Notes under the pieces: model-generated
What the model was told of the DNA's origin: nothing
What the model saw: only the letters and a program-made list of their open reading frames with translations
The model's database searches: none
Origin: Mesorhizobium sp. Z1-4
Lineage (GTDB): Bacteria > Pseudomonadota > Alphaproteobacteria > Rhizobiales > Rhizobiaceae
Direction of reading: 5' to 3'
Length of the DNA stretch: 64,000 nucleotides
Assembly (NCBI RefSeq): GCF_004000235.1
Contig: NZ_RCIO01000001.1
Location: 434,001 to 498,000, forward strand
Made by a program: the position numbers and the translations under genes
Shown: piece by piece, positions 55,644 to 64,000 of the stretch
How the letters are laid out: each line of letters starts with the position of its first letter
Position numbering within the stretch: position 1 is the first letter of the stretch

Positions 55644-56468
55644 TTAGAAAAGCGTGTGCTGCAGGGCTTGCATCCATTCCATAGTAGCGTTTGCAGCAGC
55701 TTCAAGCGCCTGCAGTAGCTGTCGGCCGTAGAAGGTTAGTGCAACCGCGACGGGCGTAAGCAAATTGTCGATTTGGGCGTTCGCTCTGTCCCTTAGCCAT
55801 CTGCCGACCACAGACGCAAAGCGCCTGAAAACTACAACAGAGCGGGTCGGTAGATCGACGTCGGGTTCCCGTTTTTCAGCTTCCTCTCGCAGCGTGCTGA
55901 TTTCGGCAAGAACTTCCTCTCTTTCGACATCCGACAACGGCGGGATTTCAACAGATTCCGGAGGATTGTTGTGCCCTATCATCGCTCGACCGACATGGTC
56001 TCTGAGCAGGCTCTCCAAGTCGTCTAGCCTTTGATGTAGCTCGCCTTGCAGGTCAGCTAAACTACGCTGAGTGGCTATTGCATCCTGATCCTCATACGCG
56101 TCGTCTTCGTCGAAAATATCGGGGAGCGGTTCATCAACACTGTAGATACCGTCGTCGTCTTGATCTGGCCTTGGGCTCCAATCGAAACCGTCGGATTGTA
56201 TTTCATTGACCGCAACTTGCATGGTTTCCCAGTCAGAAACCTCTGAGAATTCATCCTGAATTGCATCATCTGCTGAAATGGGACCCCCATATATCCACTG
56301 ATAGCCGCCTTCCCTGGACTGGTAGGGAAGGCGCATCGCAGGATCCTCATATTCGCTGTGAAACCAGCGTATCATTAGTTCGACTTTTCGCTGCTTCGAA
56401 AGGCGTCGAAACTGCGAGGCCGTGTAACTTTCTTCGCCTATTTCGTATGTTCGGCTGCTTGTTTGCAT
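55644..56468 (-). CDS. Orphan AT-richer gene with GHNNPP motif
   Basis: A 274-residue protein I do not recognise. Its DNA is clearly less GC-rich than the neighbours, which suggests transfer. The N-terminal half is acidic and aromatic (RWFHSEYEDPAMRL, then GGYQWIYGGP). A coiled-coil-like stretch LADLQGELHQRLDDLESLLR is followed by MIGHNNPPESVEIPP, a motif I associate with uncharacterised alphaproteobacterial and phage-linked proteins. A further helix EEVLAEISTLREEAEKRE and a hydrophobic helical tail (ALTFYGRQLLQALEAA) follow. The ATG at 56468 is used over one at 56525. Not in an operon. Confidence 0.7.
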   Translation of the reverse strand: MQTSSRTYEIGEESYTASQFRRLSKQRKVELMIRWFHSEYEDPAMRLPYQSREGGYQWIYGGPISADDAIQDEFSEVSDWETMQVAVNEIQSDGFDWSPRPDQDDDGIYSVDEPLPDIFDEDDAYEDQDAIATQRSLADLQGELHQRLDDLESLLRDHVGRAMIGHNNPPESVEIPPLSDVEREEVLAEISTLREEAEKREPDVDLPTRSVVVFRRFASVVGRWLRDRANAQIDNLLTPVAVALTFYGRQLLQALEAAANATMEWMQALQHTLF

Positions 56469-56591
56469 TGGCTTAGCGCGTTCGAGTATCGGGCCAATAT
56501 GCGACGTTCCTGAACTGGCCCGCAAGCCGGTACTCGAAGTTCTAATCTATCTGCTTTCAGTGCGAGTCCGATACGCACCTACTTGCCTCGC

Positions 56592-58040
56592 TTACTGGAA
56601 ATCGAAAGCGCTGAGCCCGGTGACCATCTCATCCAGCCCGAGCGGCCGCGTCACCGGCGGCTCGGCGCGGGCCAGACAGCCCTGCCGTTCGCACAGCCTG
56701 CACGCGGGTCCGATTGCAGTTGCCGGAACCACCGCCTGCTTGCCGCCCGAACCGGGCGCGGCGGCCGGCAAGGCGCTGCCATAAACGATCTCTTCCCTGA
56801 AGCCGATGTCGCAGGCGAGCAGCAGTGCCGTGCGCCGCGGACGCTCCGAGAACGCGCCCTGCGGTCCTTCCAGCGTGCGGGCAAGCGTCAGGAATTCCGC
56901 GCCGTCCGGCATTTCGACGGCTTCCACGATGATCTGGCCGGGCTGGCCGAAAGCCGCGTGCACGGCGAGTTTGGGACAGCCGCCGCCGAAGCGGGCCTGC
57001 GGAAAGCCGCGCGCCCCGGCGCGGCGAAACCGGTTTCCCGCATTGTCGACTTCCAGCATGAAGAACGGCACGCCCGCCGCACCCTCCCGCCCCAGCATTG
57101 TGAGCCGGTTGGCCGCCTGCTCGAAGGAAACGGAAAAGCGCGAACGCAGCACGTCGATATCGTAGCGGGCGCGCTGCGCGGCCTCCAGAAACGGCTTGTA
57201 GGGCATCATCAGAGCATGCGCCGCATAACGCGCGAGCTCGAAGCGGGCCAGCCGCCGCGCCTCGTCCGACGACAGTTTCAGCGCCTTCAATTCGGCGCCG
57301 ACCGCCACCGACATGCGCATCAGCGACGCTTCCATTGCGACTTCGCGCAGCTGGTCGAAGGGCGACAGGCGTTCGGAGATGAAAAGACGCTGCGAATGCC
57401 GGTCATAACGCCGGCGCCAGTTGGGCATGGTGGCGACCGGCAGCACCCGCACCACAATGCCATGCTCCGATTTCAGCCAGGCCTTGAGCGCCGCCAGCAG
57501 GTCGTCGCCGGGTTTCAGCAGCGCAGTAAAGGCTTCGGCCTCCTCCTCGATACCCGCGAAATGGTTCGGACGCTTCTCGAAGGTCTCGCGCATTTCGTCG
57601 ATCGGCAGCCGCGTGCCGGCGATCGATGTGGTGCGCCCCTCGCGCGCCAGAAGGTCGGAGAGGTCAGTCAGACGCTCGGCCTGTTCGCGGTAGGCGCGGA
57701 AGAGCTTGACCATGGCGGCCATCGCGTTGGGCGCGGCCTCCGCCACCTCGATCAGCTCGGCATCGCCCGGCAGTTCGCCCGCCAGCAGCGGGTCGGCAAA
57801 AACCTCGCGCAGTGCCGCCACGTTCGGCCCCGCATCCGCCTGCAGCTCCTCAGGCTCGACCTTGTAGACCGACGACAGCTTGAGGATGAGCTGCACGGTC
57901 AGCGGGCGCTGGTTGCGCTCGATCAGGTTGAGGTAGGACGGCGAGATGCCCAGCCCCTCCGCCATCGCGGTCTGGGTCAGTCCCTTGTCGTTGCGGATGC
58001 GCCGGATGCGCGGCCCCGCGAATATCTTCTGATCAGCCAT
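56592..58040 (-). CDS. ScfR/RamB-type regulator (XRE helix-turn-helix with DUF2083)
   Basis: A 482-residue regulator of the short-chain-fatty-acyl regulator group. The XRE helix-turn-helix lies at residues 9-64 (GLTQTAMAEGLGISPSYLNL, IERNQRPLTVQLI). A large sensory part follows with an IrrE-like fold; the HExxH zinc motif is not seen (ELARYAAHALMMPY is in its place), and the C-terminus is DUF2083-like with a Cys pair (CRLCERQGCLA). Relatives sense acyl-CoA and control acetate genes. It is divergent from aceA, its likely target. Confidence 0.88.
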   Translation of the reverse strand: MADQKIFAGPRIRRIRNDKGLTQTAMAEGLGISPSYLNLIERNQRPLTVQLILKLSSVYKVEPEELQADAGPNVAALREVFADPLLAGELPGDAELIEVAEAAPNAMAAMVKLFRAYREQAERLTDLSDLLAREGRTTSIAGTRLPIDEMRETFEKRPNHFAGIEEEAEAFTALLKPGDDLLAALKAWLKSEHGIVVRVLPVATMPNWRRRYDRHSQRLFISERLSPFDQLREVAMEASLMRMSVAVGAELKALKLSSDEARRLARFELARYAAHALMMPYKPFLEAAQRARYDIDVLRSRFSVSFEQAANRLTMLGREGAAGVPFFMLEVDNAGNRFRRAGARGFPQARFGGGCPKLAVHAAFGQPGQIIVEAVEMPDGAEFLTLARTLEGPQGAFSERPRRTALLLACDIGFREEIVYGSALPAAAPGSGGKQAVVPATAIGPACRLCERQGCLARAEPPVTRPLGLDEMVTGLSAFDFQ

Positions 58041-58257
58041 TTTTACAGACTTTACACGTTACGTTCGCGATCGGAGTTTTACATCTTTTACAAATTTACA
58101 CGCCAATCCTGTCAAAGACAACACAGGCTTACCCGATTTTGCACCACGATTTCAGGTATTTTCTCGATTATGACGCGCTGCAATGTAAAAAACATACCGA
58201 ACGAGGCGCCCCAAGACCGCCTCATCAGTTCTAATTCAGCTTCGATCGGAGATCGCC
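58041..58257. promoter_or_regulatory. Divergent regulatory region of the ScfR-type gene and aceA
   Basis: Within 60 bases next to the regulator start, TTTACA occurs five times (58042, 58051, 58078, 58087 and 58095), and TGTAAA occurs once near aceA (58184). These are likely half-sites for the ScfR-type regulator. The aceA start has GGAGATCGCC just before it. Confidence 0.65.
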
Positions 58258-59547
<1,290 letters not shown>

Positions 59548-59607
59548 CCAGACGATGCGGGCCGTCCCCCGGGACGGCCTCACGGGACACGCCGAAAGGA
59601 GAAGACC

Positions 59608-59853
59608 ATGGCACCCAAGACACGCGTCAAAGAACGTGCCGAAGAGCAGTCTTCGGCAATGAACGGGGATCAGCAGGCGGCGATCCGCATGGTCGCCAAC
59701 GACCTGCACCGTCTCAACCAGTCGGTCATGAAGGCGGTGGAATCAGGTGTCTCCGTGGAACTCGTGCGCTCCGCACGCCACCACGGCGGCAAGGGCAACT
59801 GGGGCGATCTGCTCATTCCGGTCGTCGTCGCCGGCCAGGCGGCCGCCGAATAG
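59608..59853 (+). CDS. Small hypothetical protein downstream of aceA
   Basis: An 81-residue soluble protein. It starts with GGAGA 6 bases before the ATG and is 60 bases after aceA, so cotranscription is likely. The middle forms a helix (QQAAIRMVANDLHRLNQSVM, KAVESGVSVELVRSARHH), followed by a glycine stretch HGGKGNWGDLLIPVVVAGQ. No domain was recognised. A terminator follows, so aceA and this gene look like a two-gene unit. Confidence 0.72.
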   Translation: MAPKTRVKERAEEQSSAMNGDQQAAIRMVANDLHRLNQSVMKAVESGVSVELVRSARHHGGKGNWGDLLIPVVVAGQAAAE

Positions 59854-59877
59854 GCACCTCGACAGCAATGCAATCGG

Positions 59878-59910
59878 GTGCCGCCGGGTTCGTCCCGGCG
59901 GCACTTTTTT
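59878..59910 (+). terminator. Rho-independent terminator after the aceA unit
   Basis: Eleven-base perfect arms (GTGCCGCCGGG / CCCGGCGGCAC) with a TTCGT loop, then TTTTTT. It ends the aceA unit just before the convergent DUF1062 gene. Confidence 0.92.
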
Positions 59911-59913
59911 GCG

Positions 59914-60549
59914 CTAGGCCATATGTCCGGAAGCCCGGCTTGCAACCTCCGTTGACTCAAGACCGGACAGACCAATCTTCACCTGTGTTCCGTCGCACAC
60001 CGACCGGCGCAATGCGCGGGCGGCATTCGATCCTGCAACAAGCAGCAACCCTTCCTGCACAAGTCTGTCGACACGGCTGCGCGAAAGACCCAGCTCTTCG
60101 GCCAAAAGCCGGTCCAGCCTGAGGGAAACAGGCTGCGGTACCGCAAGCGCGATGCACAGCACGGCCGGCCGGCACATGTCTCCCGACAGCATCGATTTCA
60201 TCACGCTGACGCCTACAGCTCCCTTCAGCTGCGGCGCGTGGCGCCGCAGATCCTCAGCGTCCGACGCGAATTGCGCGACCAGCTCGGCGTCGTTCGCCAC
60301 GAGCTTCGACAGAAATTCCGGTTCGATCGCGCCGACCGGCCGCCGCTCCAGCAGCGGGCGATTCCAGGTGCCCTCGCAGGTGGCGCATCTGTAGATCAGC
60401 CATGCGTCGATGCGTTTACCATTGGCGTTGACCCTCACCTTGCCGCCGGTGCGGAAGGGTTTGATCGAGCAGCATCGCCTGCAATGCAGCAGCGGTTGCG
60501 GGTATTCGTTCGCGGTGATCGTCCATTTGACGCAAAGAGTTTCGGACAT
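59914..60549 (-). CDS. DUF1062 domain protein
   Basis: A 211-residue protein with two Cys pairs near the N-terminus (CRRCCS near residue 23 and CATCEG near 55) that could form a zinc ribbon, as in DUF1062. The C-terminal part (SLRLDRLLAEELGLSRSRVD, then RLVQEGLLLV) looks like an S4-type RNA-binding helix pair, an inference from pattern alone. Function is unknown. The gene stands alone. Confidence 0.8.
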   Translation of the reverse strand: MSETLCVKWTITANEYPQPLLHCRRCCSIKPFRTGGKVRVNANGKRIDAWLIYRCATCEGTWNRPLLERRPVGAIEPEFLSKLVANDAELVAQFASDAEDLRRHAPQLKGAVGVSVMKSMLSGDMCRPAVLCIALAVPQPVSLRLDRLLAEELGLSRSRVDRLVQEGLLLVAGSNAARALRRSVCDGTQVKIGLSGLESTEVASRASGHMA

Positions 60550-60931
60550 GCCGGTTCGCGCTTCCAGTTGGGAAGCTCGCCAGGCGACGACCGACGACGC
60601 GGAGTGACAGGGAGATGTTCAAAGTGGCGGCCGGGCAGAAAGCCGGCGCGGTTCAGCCATGCCAAACCGGTCTCGAGCCGCCACCATGAAAAGCTTCATG
60701 CAATACATGCACGGCGGCGCGATTGGCGCTGCCGCGTTTTCGATGTGGAACTGGAGACCGGCGGTTACGTTGGCAAAGCTGGGCTGACCGTTGGTAATGG
60801 GATGCGGCTTTATAGAAGCTCCCAGGTGGAGAGGAAAGTGCTTTGACCCGGGTTGCTGGTGTCGCCTGCCCTTCCCATCCCCGCGCCGCGCCAGCTATAT
60901 TGGCGCATCCGAAATAGCTCACTGGTGATTG
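60550..60931. other. Long intergenic region before the second glutamine-synthetase-like gene
   Basis: About 380 bases between divergent genes. It should hold two promoters. A 33-codon open frame (60686-60787) exists but lacks a ribosome binding site and is not called. No operator or riboswitch was recognised. Confidence 0.45.
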
Positions 60932-62365
60932 ATGCCGCCTGCAAAGAAGGAAGCTCGCCCCGCAAGTCGCGGCGGCAGTGTTCGCAAGCCTGCCTTTCTC
61001 AAAAGCCCACGCGGCGTGAAAAGCTGGAAGGAGGCGGCGGCGTGGCTGGAGTGGCGCGGCATCGAGGATGTCGAGTGCATCACGCCCGATCAGGCCGGCG
61101 TGGCGCGCGGCAAGATGATGCCGTCGAAGAAATTCACCTCCAATACCTCGCTGGCGCTTCCTTCCGCTGTGTTCATGACCACGATCACCGGCTCCTACCC
61201 CGAAGACGGACATGGCTTCACCTATCCCGAGCATGACGGCGACCTGAAGCTGATGCCCGACCTTTCCACCCTTTCGGCCGTGCCGTGGGAGAGCGATCCG
61301 ACCGCGCAGGTGGTGTGCGACCTGGTTCATCAGGACGGCAAGGAGATCGAATTCACGCCGCGCAACGTGCTGAAGCGCGTCGTACGGGCCTATGAGGAGC
61401 GCGGGCTGAGGGCGATCGTTGCGCCCGAGATCGAGTTCTACCTCGTGCGCAAGAATCCCGACCCGGACTACCCGCTCACACCGCCGATCGGTCGTTCGGG
61501 AAGGCCTATCGGCGGCGGCCAGGGCTATTCGATCGCCGGCGTCAACGAATTCGACGAGCTGATCGACGACATTTACGAGTTCTCCGAAAAACAGGGACTG
61601 GAGATCGACACGCTGATTCACGAGGAGGGCGCGGGGCAACTTGAGATCAATCTGCGCCATGGCGACCCGGTGGAGCTCGCCGATCAGGTGTTCATGTTCA
61701 AACGCACGATCCGCGAGGCCGCGCTCAAGCACGACACCTATGCGACCTTCATGGCAAAGCCGATCCAGGGGCAGCCGGGATCGGCCATGCATATCCACCA
61801 GTCGGTGGTCAACAAACGCACGGGCCGCAATATCTTTTCCGACGCCAGCGGCGAGGAGAGCACGGACTTCCGCCATTTCATCGCCGGCATGCAAAAGCAT
61901 GTGCCGTCGGCACTGGTCATGTTCGCGCCTTACGTGAATTCCTACCGCCGGCTGACGCGCGGCGCCTCCGCACCCGTCAACACCGATTGGGGCTACGACA
62001 ACCGCACCACCGCGTTCCGCATCCCACGCTCGGACCCCTCGTCTCGGCGCGTGGAAAACCGCATTCCCTCCTCCGATGCCAACCCCTATCTGGCGCTCGC
62101 GGCGTCGCTCGCCTGCGGTCTCGTGGGCCTGATCGAAGCGCAAGAGCCGGAGCCCGCCGCCACGACCACCGTGAACGAGGACGAGATCGAGCTGCCGCGC
62201 AGCCTTCTGGAAGCAGTGGCCCTGTTCGAAGAAGACACCGCCCTCACCGGTATCCTCGGCAAATCATTCGTTTCCACCTATGCGGCGATCAAACGGGCCG
62301 AGTTCGAGACCTTCATGGAGGTCATCAGTCCGTGGGAGCGGGAGTATCTGTTGCTGAATGTGTAG
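60932..62365 (+). CDS. Second glutamine-synthetase-like ligase, PuuA-type
   Basis: A 477-residue GS-fold ligase, distantly similar to the one at 54-55.5 kb. Seen: VECITPDQAGVARGKMMPSKKF near residue 48-69, VAPEIEFYLVRKN near 170, GAGQLEINLRHGDP near 233, GSAMHIHQSV near 285, and NRTTAFRIPRSDPSSRRVEN near 360. It probably adds glutamate to an amine such as putrescine. The ATG at 60932 is used; the TTG three bases earlier is the alternative and neither has a strong ribosome binding site. It is followed by an S23 remnant and then a PuuB-like oxidase. Confidence 0.83.
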   Translation: MPPAKKEARPASRGGSVRKPAFLKSPRGVKSWKEAAAWLEWRGIEDVECITPDQAGVARGKMMPSKKFTSNTSLALPSAVFMTTITGSYPEDGHGFTYPEHDGDLKLMPDLSTLSAVPWESDPTAQVVCDLVHQDGKEIEFTPRNVLKRVVRAYEERGLRAIVAPEIEFYLVRKNPDPDYPLTPPIGRSGRPIGGGQGYSIAGVNEFDELIDDIYEFSEKQGLEIDTLIHEEGAGQLEINLRHGDPVELADQVFMFKRTIREAALKHDTYATFMAKPIQGQPGSAMHIHQSVVNKRTGRNIFSDASGEESTDFRHFIAGMQKHVPSALVMFAPYVNSYRRLTRGASAPVNTDWGYDNRTTAFRIPRSDPSSRRVENRIPSSDANPYLALAASLACGLVGLIEAQEPEPAATTTVNEDEIELPRSLLEAVALFEEDTALTGILGKSFVSTYAAIKRAEFETFMEVISPWEREYLLLNV

Positions 62366-62383
62366 GGCGTTTGGGGAGTGGTG

Positions 62384-62620
62384 AGTAAGGGAGTAGGGGA
62401 ATATGGCCAGTCGGGAGAGGCCTGCACCTAGCCCAAATCTCATCAGAGAACTCGAAACCCACCTCATCGTTTCGCAGCGCATCGAAATCTTTGAAGAGAA
62501 GTCTGCTGCCGCAGTTGCTCCGCGAGTGCGAGAGCGTCGGCAAGTTGCTCAGGCTTCTTATTCGCAAGCTTTCTGGAGATACCCAATGACCCTACTGCCT
62601 TATTGCCCTACTGCCTTACT
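62384..62620. mobile_element. Small element bounded by 23-bp inverted repeats, carrying an S23 gene remnant
   Basis: The left end (62384-62406) and right end (62598-62620) match as inverted copies in 20 of 23 positions; both contain AGTAAGG, AGTAGGG and AATA blocks in that order. Inside is a degraded four-helix-bundle (S23/intervening-protein) gene. The element ends 9 bases before the start of the next gene. No target-site duplication was seen. The right end continues into a partial tandem repeat (CCTACTGCCTTA type). Confidence 0.6.
62403..62589 (+). pseudogene. Four-helix-bundle (S23 / 23S intervening-sequence protein) gene remnant
   Basis: The frame from 62403 reads MASRERPAPSP, then NLIRELETHLIVSQRIEIF, which matches the C-terminal half of the S23 family (NELETQLLIAQRL pattern). 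Near 62494-62505 it shifts by +1, after which another frame reads SLLPQLLRECESVGKLLRLL, then IRKLSGD and a stop at 62587, the usual family end. Compared with an intact gene of about 120 residues, some 60-65 codons between the N- and C-terminal parts are missing. It is thus internally deleted and frameshifted. Confidence 0.65.
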
Positions 62621-62629
62621 GCCCTGACC

Positions 62630-63901
62630 ATGATCTCCCCCGGCCACTCCTGGTACGAAGCAACCGCTGGAAAGCGGCCGCAATATCCGGCGCTCGACGG
62701 CGATACGCGCTGCGACGTCGTCATCGTCGGCGGCGGGTTTACCGGCCTGTCGGCGGCCGTGCATCTTGCAAAGGCCGGGGTCGATGCGGTGCTCATCGAC
62801 GCCAACCGCTTCGGTGACGGCGCGTCGGGCCGCAATGGCGGACAGATGGGCACCGGCCAACGTGCCTGGCCGGAGGAACTGGAAGCCGAGCTCGGTTTCG
62901 AGCGTTCCAGGGCGCTGTTCGATCTGGCCGAGGAAGCCAAGGCGCATCTGCTGGAATTCGCCGAGACCAACAAGATAGAGATCGACTATCAGGCCGGACA
63001 GATTTCGGCCGCACACAAACAACGCTATGTGCGCGACTACCGCGCGCACGCCGATATCATGGCCGAGCGATACGGCTACCCGCATATCCGCTTCATGGAG
63101 CGTGACGAGACTGCGGCGGCGCTCGGCACCGACCGCTATTTTGGCGCCGTGCGCGATACGGGAACCGGCCACATCCACCCGCTGAAGCTGGTGATCGGGA
63201 CCGCCAAGGCGGCAAAGAAGGCCGGGGCGCGCATTCACGAGATGACGCCCGCGGTCGCGATTCGCCGCGCCTCGGGCAAGATCGTGGTCGAAACAGCGAC
63301 CGGCAGCATTACCGCCGACAGGGCCCTGCTCGCCACCAACGCCTATGGCGGCGGGCTGGAGCCGGTGAGTGCGGCACATATCATGCCGATCGGCTCTTTC
63401 ATCGGAGCTACCGCGCCGCTCGGCAAGGACAGCCCGGTGATACCCGGCGGCGAGGCGGTGGACGATTCCCGCTTCGTGGTGCGTTATTTCCGCAAATCGA
63501 AAGACGGGCGGCTGCTGTTCGGTGGGCGCGAGATATACGCGGTTACCGACCCCAAGGGCATGGCCGACCAGATCAGGCGGCAGATCGCCGAGGTCTATCC
63601 CGGCCTTTCCGATGTCGAGATCACCCATGCCTGGGGCGGTTACGTGGGCATCACCCTGCCGCGCAAACCTTTCGTGCGCGAGGTGATGCCTGGCGTTATC
63701 TCGGCCGGAGGCTATTCCGGCCACGGCGTCATGCTGTCGAACTTCACCGGCAAGCTGTTCGCAGAAAGTGTGACCGGCAACCGCGACCGGCTGAAGCTTC
63801 TACGCGAACTCAAGGTCCCGGCATTTCCGGGCGGCAGCTGGCTGCGCCAGCCGCTGCTTTTCCTGGCGCTCAACTGGTACGCTCTCAGAGACCGCATCTG
63901 A
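62630..63901 (+). CDS. FAD-dependent oxidoreductase, gamma-glutamylputrescine oxidase-like
   Basis: A 423-residue DAO-family flavoenzyme. The dinucleotide motif VVIVGGGFTGLSAAVHLAKA is at residues 25-44. GDGASGRNGGQMG near 65 and the C-terminal GGYSGHGVMLSNFTGKL near 365 match PuuB-type oxidases, which oxidise gamma-glutamylputrescine. Tandem with a PuuA-like ligase supports this. The ATG at 62630 begins MISPGHSWYEATAG; no ribosome binding site precedes it, and the bases there belong to the end of the adjacent element. Confidence 0.85.
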   Translation: MISPGHSWYEATAGKRPQYPALDGDTRCDVVIVGGGFTGLSAAVHLAKAGVDAVLIDANRFGDGASGRNGGQMGTGQRAWPEELEAELGFERSRALFDLAEEAKAHLLEFAETNKIEIDYQAGQISAAHKQRYVRDYRAHADIMAERYGYPHIRFMERDETAAALGTDRYFGAVRDTGTGHIHPLKLVIGTAKAAKKAGARIHEMTPAVAIRRASGKIVVETATGSITADRALLATNAYGGGLEPVSAAHIMPIGSFIGATAPLGKDSPVIPGGEAVDDSRFVVRYFRKSKDGRLLFGGREIYAVTDPKGMADQIRRQIAEVYPGLSDVEITHAWGGYVGITLPRKPFVREVMPGVISAGGYSGHGVMLSNFTGKLFAESVTGNRDRLKLLRELKVPAFPGGSWLRQPLLFLALNWYALRDRI

Positions 63902-63907
63902 AGGCCG

Positions 63908-64000
63908 CTAGCGGCCGCAGACCTGACCACAGACGTAATTTTTCTCCAGCCTGGTGTCGGCTAGTGTGCCGGCTGAACGTCCTTGCCCGCAGAAAGGCCC
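63908..64000 (-). CDS. Possible partial gene running off the right edge
   Basis: Thirty in-frame codons on the minus strand from the window edge to a TAG at 63908-63910. The Cys-containing end LEKNYVCGQVCGR is plausible as protein sequence. The stop falls within a perfect hairpin (GGCCGC-TA-GCGGCC, 63903-63916). The evidence is only a short open frame, so this could be chance. Confidence 0.3.
   Translation of the reverse strand, partial: GPFCGQGRSAGTLADTRLEKNYVCGQVCGR

Noticed and set aside
60686-60787. Thirty-three-codon open frame MKSFMQYMHGG... in the gap before the second ligase
   Set aside because: No Shine-Dalgarno sequence and no recognisable feature; likely chance.

Overview
The window looks like a chromosomal segment from an alphaproteobacterium of the order Hyphomicrobiales (Rhizobiales), closest in style to the Mesorhizobium/Phyllobacteriaceae group. 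The base composition is GC-rich. Other pointers are a short-form HisG with a HisZ partner, a plant-type GshA, a PdhS-like kinase, an ScfR-type regulator divergent from aceA, an Irr-type iron box, DUF1127, a tRNA-His without an encoded G-1, and intergenic palindromic repeats of a rhizobial kind. This placement is inferred from recognised families; no database search was made.

Layout, left to right. 1-5.4 kb: two tandem TadG-like vWA proteins, a DUF4287-like protein and a LysE exporter. 5.4-13 kb: hisS-hisZ-hisG (histidine charging and the first step of histidine synthesis), two DoxX proteins, fumC and a MATE pump. 13-19 kb: an orphan TPR protein, groES-groEL under a CIRCE element, tag and an L,D-transpeptidase. 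19-29 kb: a bile-acid/sodium symporter-like protein, then the glycolate oxidase operon glcD-(vapB-vapC)-glcE-DUF4870-glcF, divergent from lutABC and a phosphatase. 29-38 kb: rsmE, gshA, a DUF937 protein, DUF1127/LysR, a GNAT enzyme, xseA, tRNA-His, a predicted triple-hairpin anti-Shine-Dalgarno sRNA and a phasin.

38-50 kb: a 1318-residue PAS histidine kinase, the iron(III) transporter genes fbpA-fbpB behind a perfect Irr-like palindrome, acetoacetyl-CoA synthetase and an AsmA-like protein. 50-64 kb: a polyamine block (potF-G-H-I, two glutamine-synthetase-like ligases and a PuuB-like oxidase). It is interrupted by an AT-richer orphan gene, an ScfR/aceA glyoxylate-shunt module, a DUF1062 protein and a small degenerate four-helix-bundle (S23) element with 23-bp inverted ends.

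Functionally the window is mostly carbon and nitrogen scavenging: C2 and lactate oxidation, the glyoxylate shunt, acetoacetate and PHB-granule metabolism, polyamine uptake and breakdown, and iron uptake, together with housekeeping and stress genes. The items most worth a second look are the triple CCTCCTCCC hairpin RNA downstream of the phasin, the S23 remnant bounded by inverted repeats, the toxin-antitoxin pair embedded by 4-nt overlaps in the glycolate oxidase operon, and an off-style segment inside hisS. No CRISPR array, rRNA operon, prophage or intact insertion sequence was seen.
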